Shown here: in pieces, positions 5,907-9,012 of the stretch | Layout: every line of letters starts with the position of its first letter | How positions within the stretch are numbered: the first letter of the stretch is position 1 | From: an uncultured Candidatus Melainabacteria bacterium | GTDB lineage: Bacteria; Cyanobacteriota; Vampirovibrionia; Gastranaerophilales; Gastranaerophilaceae | Direction of reading: 5' to 3' | Length of the DNA stretch: 9,012 bases | Assembly (NCBI GenBank): GCA_934675685.1 | Contig: CAKURL010000050.1 | Coordinates: forward strand, 1-9,012 | The notes under the pieces: generated by a model | Database searches by the model: none | Told to the model about the DNA's origin: nothing | What the model saw: the letters and a program-made list of their open reading frames with translations, nothing else | Program-made: the position numbers and the translations under genes

Positions 5907-5950
5907 TGCTATAGTTAAAGACAAATGTTGAATTTGGCTTTAACTATGCA
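5907..5950 (+). repeat. long stem-loop directly after rplF
   Basis: ATAGTTAAAG (5911-5920) pairs with CTTTAACTAT (5938-5947), and inside it CAAAT (5922-5926) pairs with ATTTG (5932-5936) around a GTTGA loop. Flanking TGC and GCA extend the helix with one bulge. The stem is about 18 pairs in total, starting 10 bases after the rplF stop. There is no following T-run, so it is a transcript-end stabiliser, processing site or attenuator-like element rather than a plain terminator. Confidence 0.55.
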
Positions 5951-5960
5951 GTTGATCACC

Positions 5961-6164
5961 GCCGTTGCGACTGAAGCGAAGCGAAAGGAGCGAAGAAATC
6001 TTTGATTTCTCAGGCGGAAAATAATGCGAAGTCCTTAGAATGGCGACGTTTCAAATCTTCGATTTCCTCAGGAGCCAAGGATAATGTCTGCCGTTGCGAC
6101 TGAAGCGAAGCGAAAGGAGCAAAGAAATCTTTGATTTCTCAGGCGGAAAAATAGGGCAAAGTCC
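5961..6164. repeat. near-perfect direct repeat with a degenerate middle unit
   Basis: The segment from 5961 to about 6021 recurs from 6090 to about 6150 with a single base difference (g at 5992, a at 6121), offset 129 bases. Each copy starts GCCGTTGCGACTGAAGCGAA and ends CAGGCGGAAAA. Each contains the stem-loop AGAAATC-TTT-GATTTCT (5994-6010 and 6123-6139). A diverged third unit between them keeps a similar stem-loop, AAATC-TTC-GATTT (6053-6065), and CAGGAG. The copies are richer in G than the surroundings. It is unlike a CRISPR array (two copies only, long unit, no regular spacers) and has no coding features; it resembles an extragenic repeat family. Confidence 0.75.
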
Positions 6165-6227
6165 CAAGATTAAGCCCAAAAGGACAAACCAACAAAACAA
6201 AAAGTTAATACATTAAATTGCCAATAT

Positions 6228-6261
6228 AAACCAACCTTGAATTTTCAAAAGGACTTGGTTT
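6228..6261 (+). promoter_or_regulatory. stem-loop just upstream of rplR
   Basis: AAACCAA (6228-6234) pairs with TTGGTTT (6255-6261). Inside, CCTTGAA and TTCAA-AA-GG can also pair, giving an interrupted stem that ends 18 bases before the rplR start codon and close to its ribosome-binding site (AAAGGAAAG). It may modulate rplR translation. No promoter is convincing in this gap, so rplR is probably read from the rpsH promoter. Confidence 0.4.
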
Positions 6262-6279
6262 TGGTGAAAGGAAAGAAAA

Positions 6280-6642
6280 ATGATTAAAACAATCAATAGA
6301 AAAGAACAAACAAGAAGAAGACACCAAAGAGTTCGTCTTAAAATTTCTGGCGACGCTCAATTCCCACGTCTTGCTGTTTATCGTTCAACTAAACATATCT
6401 ATGCTCAAGTTATCGATGACGTAAATGGCGTTACAATTGCTTCATCTTCTTCAAAAGTTAAAGAATTAGGCTTGAAACATGGTGGAAACATCGAAGCTGC
6501 AAAAGCTGTTGGTGCTGATGTTGCTAAAAAAGCAATGGCTAAAGGCATTGAATGTGTAGTTTTTGACAGAGGCGGTTTCTTGTTCCATGGACGTGTTGCT
6601 GCTTTAGCTGAAGCTGCTCGCGAAGTTGGCCTTCAATTCTAA
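6280..6642 (+). CDS. rplR: 50S ribosomal protein L18
   Basis: A 120-residue L18, the 5S rRNA-binding protein that works with L5 in the central protuberance. The N-terminal arginine-rich part (RKEQTRRRHQRVRLKISG) contacts 5S rRNA. Then come PRLAVYRSTKHIYAQVIDD, the helix with AAKAVGADVAKKAMAKGIE, and VVFDRGGFLFHGRVAALAEAAREVGLQF, the conserved end (the usual YHGRV appears as FHGRV). GGAAAG precedes the ATG. In the classical spc order rpsE, rpmD, rplO and secY should follow; here a strong terminator follows within 20 bases and none of those genes appears in the window. Confidence 0.98.
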   Translation: MIKTINRKEQTRRRHQRVRLKISGDAQFPRLAVYRSTKHIYAQVIDDVNGVTIASSSSKVKELGLKHGGNIEAAKAVGADVAKKAMAKGIECVVFDRGGFLFHGRVAALAEAAREVGLQF

Positions 6643-6661
6643 TTTGAATTTTGATGAACTT

Positions 6662-6695
6662 AAATGCAGGCTTCCTTTTTGGTGCCTGCATTTTT
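6662..6695 (+). terminator. intrinsic terminator after rplR
   Basis: The ten-base-pair perfect stem AAATGCAGGC (6662-6671) and GCCTGCATTT (6684-6693) has a 12-base loop and is followed by a T-run (6691-6695). It lies 19 bases after the rplR stop and ends the rpsH-rplF-rplR unit. Its AAATGC...GCATTT outer part resembles the terminator after rpsN. Confidence 0.88.
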
Positions 6696-6770
6696 GGTTT
6701 TAATATTCATCTTCAAAAAATTAAAGCCAAAAAAAAAAAATAGAAATTCAAAAATAAACATCACAAAAGA

Positions 6771-6876
6771 AATGCGAAGCCAGAGCAAAGCGAGCTCGCG
6801 ATGAGCGAGAGAGCTTGCGATTGATGGGCGACGTAGGAGCACAGGGCTTTTGCCCGAGCACCACAGGAGCAGAAGA
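6771..6876. repeat. G-rich intergenic island related to the rplF-rplR repeats
   Basis: In an A-rich surround, about 100 bases are rich in GCGA and GAGC units: ATGCGAAGCCAGAGC at the left end (compare GCGAAGCCAGTGC after rplF at 5897-5909), the palindrome GCGAGCTCGC (6790-6799), a GGGC-TTTT-GCCC hairpin (6844-6855) flanked by GAGCAC on both sides, and AGGAGC motifs. The reading frames through it are short or of odd composition, so it appears non-coding. It looks like another, diverged member of the extragenic repeat family. Confidence 0.55.
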
Positions 6877-7082
6877 AAAATGAACAAATCAAAAGCATTG
6901 AATTTAAAACAAAATGCAAGATAAAATAAAATATTCGCAAAACAATTCAAACTTTCTTCAAAGTGTAAAATCAAAAGCCCTTCCAACCCAATTAACTCCA
7001 ACATTAAGAAATGTAACAAATAAACCAACACACGCAATTTTTCATTCTAAAAATACTTTATTATAACGTAAACAATATCTAC
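6877..7082. other. AT-rich stretch with no recognisable feature
   Basis: About 200 bases of A-rich sequence between the repeat island and the hairpin-rich segment. Only very short open frames occur (for example 14 codons after an AGGAGC at 6866-6871). I see no gene, terminator or clear promoter in it. Confidence 0.6.
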
Positions 7083-7240
7083 CACATATATATAAGACAA
7101 AGTCGTTTATATAATGTGCGCCAGACAATGGAAATTAAATGCCGTAGGAATGGGTTGATTTTAAAATTTGTATGGTGAGGAATATTGAAATGGAGAATAA
7201 CAAACAAAAATTAGGTCGAGCAAAACTCGACCTTTTTTAT
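7083..7240 (+). ncRNA. candidate small RNA with its own terminator
   Basis: This stretch has no convincing protein gene, yet ends in a strong intrinsic terminator (7213-7238). At its left end CACAT (7083-7087) to ATGTG (7114-7118) forms a long imperfect hairpin with a GAC-AAA-GTC tip. Its right arm also contains TATAAT (7110-7115), which could be a -10 instead, giving a transcript of about 110 bases from around 7122. No good -35 is visible. I could not match it to tmRNA, SRP RNA, RNase P RNA, 6S RNA or a common riboswitch by their known motifs. It is an inference that something is transcribed here. Confidence 0.35.
7213..7238 (+). terminator. intrinsic terminator with no gene upstream
   Basis: AGGTCGAG (7213-7220), loop CAAAA, CTCGACCT (7226-7233), then TTTTTT continuing to TATTTT. 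The G+C-rich eight-pair stem with a T-run is textbook. The closest gene upstream on the same strand (rplR) already has its own terminator 520 bases earlier. It could also work in reverse, since A-rich sequence precedes it. Confidence 0.88.
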
Positions 7241-7252
7241 TTTCAAAGCCTT

Positions 7253-7299
7253 TTTAAACATTTTAAAGGATAGAAAAATTCCTTGTTTAAATGTAAAAT
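7253..7299 (+). promoter_or_regulatory. inverted repeat and -10-like box before the 163-residue gene
   Basis: TTTAAACA (7253-7260) and TGTTTAAA (7284-7291) form an inverted repeat with AAGGA/TCCTT pairing inside. TAAAAT at 7294-7299 would, as a -10 box, put the transcription start at or next to the ATG at 7306, so the mRNA would be nearly leaderless. The inverted repeat would then cover the -35 region, where an operator could lie. No good -35 is seen. Confidence 0.3.
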
Positions 7300-7305
7300 C
7301 AAGTT

Positions 7306-7797
7306 ATGTTTGATTTTTTAGTACCTAAAACAAAGCTAAAAGCATTCGATATTTTCGAAAGAAACATCGAAGATTTCCAAGTTTTTGGAATTTCTCAAAT
7401 CAACCCTTATTGCAATATTCCCCTCGAAGACGAAATTTTTGTCACAATGGTGAATATTTCAAACGACTCCAAGGATTATTCCCAAAAGGAAGGCTTTGTT
7501 TTGACTAAATTTTTTTCGCTTAAAAAATGTCCTGAATGTTCCAAAAAGGCTTTAATACCGGTGGAGCTGAATCTCAATTTCTACCCAAACTATCTAAGAA
7601 ACGAAGAAAGGTTCGCAAGCCCTGAATTTCTCTCTTCGAGGCACAATTTCCCTTCTCAAGTGCGCGCATATTGCAATCATTGCAACTCTTGCTTCGAGGC
7701 ATTTGTGGAAAACAAAGATTCTTGGGTTTTAGAAGCTAAAAAATTAAAAGAAAAAGACTTGATTGAAGGCGCTTGGCGCACATATTTGCTAGATTAA
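7306..7797 (+). CDS. unrecognised protein with possible zinc ribbon
   Basis: A 163-residue soluble protein that I do not recognise. It contains CPEC at residues 75-78 and CNHCNSC at 123-129, spaced about 45 residues apart, as in a zinc ribbon with a long insertion. Between them lies an aromatic stretch (NLNFYPNYLRNEERF) with a conserved-looking RHNFPSQVRAYC. The C-terminus (KLKEKDLIEGAWRTYLLD) is probably helical. There is no signal peptide or membrane helix. No Shine-Dalgarno sequence precedes the ATG, suggesting leaderless or weak translation, or a later start (M48); the N-terminal part looks like normal protein. It stands alone, and its stop overlaps that of the convergent XRE gene by four bases. 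Confidence 0.75.
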   Translation: MFDFLVPKTKLKAFDIFERNIEDFQVFGISQINPYCNIPLEDEIFVTMVNISNDSKDYSQKEGFVLTKFFSLKKCPECSKKALIPVELNLNFYPNYLRNEERFASPEFLSSRHNFPSQVRAYCNHCNSCFEAFVENKDSWVLEAKKLKEKDLIEGAWRTYLLD

Positions 7798-8156
7798 TCT
7801 TTCCCTATTTGCTTCAAGATGGTCTTTATTGCTGTTTTGACGGAGCTTGGCGCTTTTCGCCATAGCCTTATGAGTTCTTGTTCTGAGCTTGCGAGGCATT
7901 GCGCCTCTAAAGGGGCTGTTTGGTCTAAAAAGTCATTTAAATCTGCGACTTTATAAATTTCGCATAGTTTAATTAAAGTATTCACGTCAGGAAGGCTTTT
8001 TCCTGTTTCCCAAAGGGTCACAGCAGAGGCAGTCTTGTTTAAAAGCTTGCCCACTTGTTCTGTTGTGAGGCCTTGGTTTTTTCTAAAAAGCTTTAATTTT
8101 TGAGGAAGAATTTTTTCAATTGCCTCTGGGGTGTATATTTTTCCTTCTCTTTTCAC
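7794..8156 (-). CDS. XRE-family transcriptional regulator
   Basis: A 120-residue DNA-binding protein. Residues about 20-76 form a Cro/CI-type helix-turn-helix: LKLFRKNQGLTTEQVGKLLN, then the recognition helix around TASAVTLWETGKSLPDVNTL and the closing helix IKLCEIYKVADLNDFL. The C-terminal helix (SEQELIRLWRKAPSSVKTAIKTILKQI) may dimerise, as in other short XRE regulators with an E-x-E-L-I-x-x-x-R pattern. The start is GTG at 8156; an in-frame stop lies 16 to 18 bases upstream and no ATG is close, so GTG is the only good choice, though the ribosome-binding site (AAAGAAA) is weak. It is divergent from the small helix-turn-helix gene and has its own promoter. Confidence 0.9.
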   Translation of the reverse strand: MKREGKIYTPEAIEKILPQKLKLFRKNQGLTTEQVGKLLNKTASAVTLWETGKSLPDVNTLIKLCEIYKVADLNDFLDQTAPLEAQCLASSEQELIRLWRKAPSSVKTAIKTILKQIGKD

Positions 8157-8177
8157 TCGTAAATTTCTTTTTTAAAC

Positions 8178-8193
8178 TATTCATCTATTCATT
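8178..8193. promoter_or_regulatory. tandem octamer, possible operator
   Basis: TATTCATC is followed at once by TATTCATT. The pair covers the expected transcription start of the XRE gene, just downstream of its -10 box. This is where an autorepressing XRE protein might bind, though direct rather than inverted repeats are unusual for that family. Confidence 0.35.
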
Positions 8194-8196
8194 TAA

Positions 8197-8225
8197 ATAA
8201 TAATGCAAAATCTAATTTTAATCAA
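8197..8225 (-). promoter_or_regulatory. promoter of the XRE gene
   Basis: On the minus strand TTGATT (8225-8220) and TATTAT (8202-8197) are exactly 17 bases apart, each one or two bases from the sigma-70 consensus. The predicted start near 8190 gives a leader of about 35 bases to the GTG. Confidence 0.55.
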
Positions 8226-8253
8226 GTTTTGTGAAAATTAATTAGTTTACCAA

Positions 8254-8281
8254 TTGACTTTTCCAAATTTTAATTCATAAT
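8254..8281 (+). promoter_or_regulatory. promoter of the small helix-turn-helix gene
   Basis: TTGACT (8254-8259) and CATAAT (8276-8281) are 16 bases apart, each one base from consensus. A TATAAT follows at 8281-8286 but is too far from the -35. The leader to the ATG at 8351 would be about 60 bases. It fires away from the XRE promoter, with 28 bases between the two -35 boxes. Confidence 0.55.
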
Positions 8282-8350
8282 ATAATTATAAATTATAAAA
8301 CTAAATATGATTTATAAAATATCAGCACAAAATTTAAAAGAAAGCATAAA

Positions 8351-8569
8351 ATGAAAACACAAAATACTAGTGAAGATTGTGTATTAAAAGTCATTGAAAA
8401 TAGCCTGAAGCGCAAAAACATTGGCTATGAAGAACTTTCTAAAAAATTGAGAATTAGCAAAAATGATTTTAAAAATGTGATTTTAGGAAAAAGAACCCTG
8501 AAATCTTGTGAATTTATTGCGATTTGTTTGTATTTAGGCCTGACTTTGAAAGATTTTCAAGAGTGCTGA
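8351..8569 (+). CDS. small helix-turn-helix protein (Cro/CI-like)
   Basis: A 72-residue protein that is almost entirely one helix-turn-helix domain: VIENSLKRKNIGYEELSKKLRISKNDFKNVILGKRTLKSCEFIAICLYLGLTLKDF (described over residues 14-69). The G-Y-x-x-x-x-L-x-x-x-L-x-I-S pattern and the turn before K-N-D-F fit the XRE/Cro class. The end FQEC comes directly after the domain, so there is no partner or sensor domain. The ATG has only a weak AAAGAAAG upstream. Its stop is TGA, the only one among the complete genes here. The divergent layout with the XRE gene resembles a two-regulator switch. The stop codon lies in the loop of an 11-base-pair inverted repeat. Confidence 0.8.
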   Translation: MKTQNTSEDCVLKVIENSLKRKNIGYEELSKKLRISKNDFKNVILGKRTLKSCEFIAICLYLGLTLKDFQEC

Positions 8570-8580
8570 AGGCCTAAATA
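8531..8580 (+). repeat. nested inverted repeat over the end of the small regulator gene
   Basis: TATTTAGGCCT (8531-8541) and AGGCCTAAATA (8570-8580) are perfectly complementary over 11 bases. Between them TTGAAA-GAT-TTTCAA (8546-8560) forms a second hairpin. The left arm is inside the coding region, the right arm just after the stop. No T-run follows, so it is not a standard terminator and transcription may continue into the prepilin gene 53 bases on. Confidence 0.5.
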
Positions 8581-8622
8581 TCGTTGCCATTAAAGAGTTT
8601 AAAGAGTTTTGAAGGATATAAA

Positions 8623-9012
8623 ATGTTTAAAGAAAAGCTAAGAAGTATGTTGAAAATTCAAGAAAAAAGATTGCAAAATGGGTTGAAAAATGGCTTAAAA
8701 ATCTTTACAAAAGTTTACAATTTCAAGGGGTTCTCTTTGATTGAACTCATGATTTCGCTAATCGTAATTTCTCTAATCACAGCAGCTTTTGTCCCTGTAA
8801 TCTCTAAAAAATTGACCACAGGCTCCATTTTTGCGGGCGGCTCAGGGGGCGGCTTCAATAAATCTTGCTCTGAAATTGATGAAGATTGTGATTTGTGCGC
8901 AGGAAGCATTTGTCTTTCTTGTAAAAAAACTTGCCCTGCAGGCGAAACTTTAAACACAACAAGCTGTTCTTGCGAAACCAAAGTTCCATATTCCATGGCA
9001 GTTGAAGGCTTA
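8623..9012 (+). CDS. type IV prepilin-like protein, cysteine-rich, partial at the 3' end
   Basis: The frame is open from ATG 8623 to the window edge (130 codons, no stop). GAAGGA lies seven bases upstream. After a 36-residue basic leader comes the prepilin signature: G36 then FSLIE (F37 at +1, E41 at +5), followed by a hydrophobic helix to about residue 60. The prepilin peptidase would cut after G36. The leader is long compared with the 5-10 residues common in type IVa pilins. The mature part continues with a glycine-rich linker (GGSGGG) and eight cysteines (82, 89, 92, 97, 100, 104, 115, 117), with CPAGETL recalling cysteine-rich surface repeats. It is probably a pseudopilin or surface pilin; the C-terminus is missing. 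Confidence 0.85.
   Translation, partial: MFKEKLRSMLKIQEKRLQNGLKNGLKIFTKVYNFKGFSLIELMISLIVISLITAAFVPVISKKLTTGSIFAGGSGGGFNKSCSEIDEDCDLCAGSICLSCKKTCPAGETLNTTSCSCETKVPYSMAVEGL

Noticed and set aside
5961..6164. CRISPR array
   Set aside because: There are two long copies and one decayed copy, no regular spacers and no cas genes in view.
6660..7037. A 125-codon open frame on the minus strand after rplR
   Set aside because: It runs through the rplR terminator and the repeat island, is made mostly of F and L from A-rich DNA read backwards, and has no ribosome-binding site or recognisable domain.
7083..7240. Known RNA class (tmRNA, SRP RNA, RNase P RNA, TPP, c-di-GMP, ZTP or cobalamin riboswitch)
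   Set aside because: None of the conserved motifs of these classes could be found by eye, so no class name is given.
7128..7273. Two tiny ORFs (16 codons from 7128; 27 codons from 7190 after GAGG)
   Set aside because: The second reads straight through the terminator hairpin, and neither resembles a known peptide; they stay possible but unsupported.
8715..8996. A 93-codon open frame on the minus strand near the window end
   Set aside because: It lies antisense to the prepilin gene, whose signal sequence, helix and ribosome-binding site are convincing.

Overview
The window is AT-rich bacterial DNA carrying most of the S10/spc ribosomal-protein cluster, followed by a less ordinary accessory stretch. 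The ribosomal proteins are clearly bacterial. S19 and L16 contain segments that look cyanobacterial-like (for example the S19 stretch around HTIAVHNG and EQMVGHKLGEF). Together with low G+C, zinc-ribbon forms of S14 and L24 and a prepilin gene, this suggests an uncultured gut-type lineage such as the non-photosynthetic Cyanobacteriota (Vampirovibrionia/Gastranaerophilales). That placement is an inference from memory of such sequences, not a computed result.

Region 1 (1-4037, + strand): end of rplB, then rpsS, rplV, rpsC, rplP, rpmC, rpsQ, rplN, rplX, rplE and rpsN. Genes are tightly packed, most have a recognisable Shine-Dalgarno sequence, and several upstream stop codons (TAG) form part of the next gene's ribosome-binding site. 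The one sizeable gap, rplX-rplE, holds a nested stem-loop. A strong intrinsic terminator directly after rpsN ends the unit.

Region 2 (4038-4873): two small paralogous genes of 72 and 76 codons lie on the opposite strand, with their own terminator. They sit where rpsN would normally run straight into rpsH. A divergent promoter region separates them from rpsH.

Region 3 (4874-6695, + strand): rpsH, rplF and rplR, the middle of the classical spc operon, ending in a second strong terminator. The usual next genes (rpsE, rpmD, rplO, secY) are absent, so the spc operon is cut twice. The rplF-rplR gap is unusually long. It contains a long hairpin, a near-perfect 60-base direct repeat with a degenerate middle copy, and a hairpin just before rplR.

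Region 4 (6696-7305): no convincing protein gene. It contains a G-rich repetitive island related in composition to the rplF-rplR repeats, then an AT-rich stretch, then a hairpin-rich segment ending in a textbook terminator with no gene in front of it. This is a candidate small RNA.

Region 5 (7306-9012): an unrecognised 163-residue protein with two CxxC pairs (possible zinc ribbon), convergent with an XRE-type repressor. The two stop codons share a TTAA. A divergent promoter region leads to a second, 72-residue helix-turn-helix protein. Last is a type IV prepilin-like gene with a long leader and eight cysteines, cut off by the window end. The two regulators back to back look like a small switch, but nothing in the sequence shows what they control.
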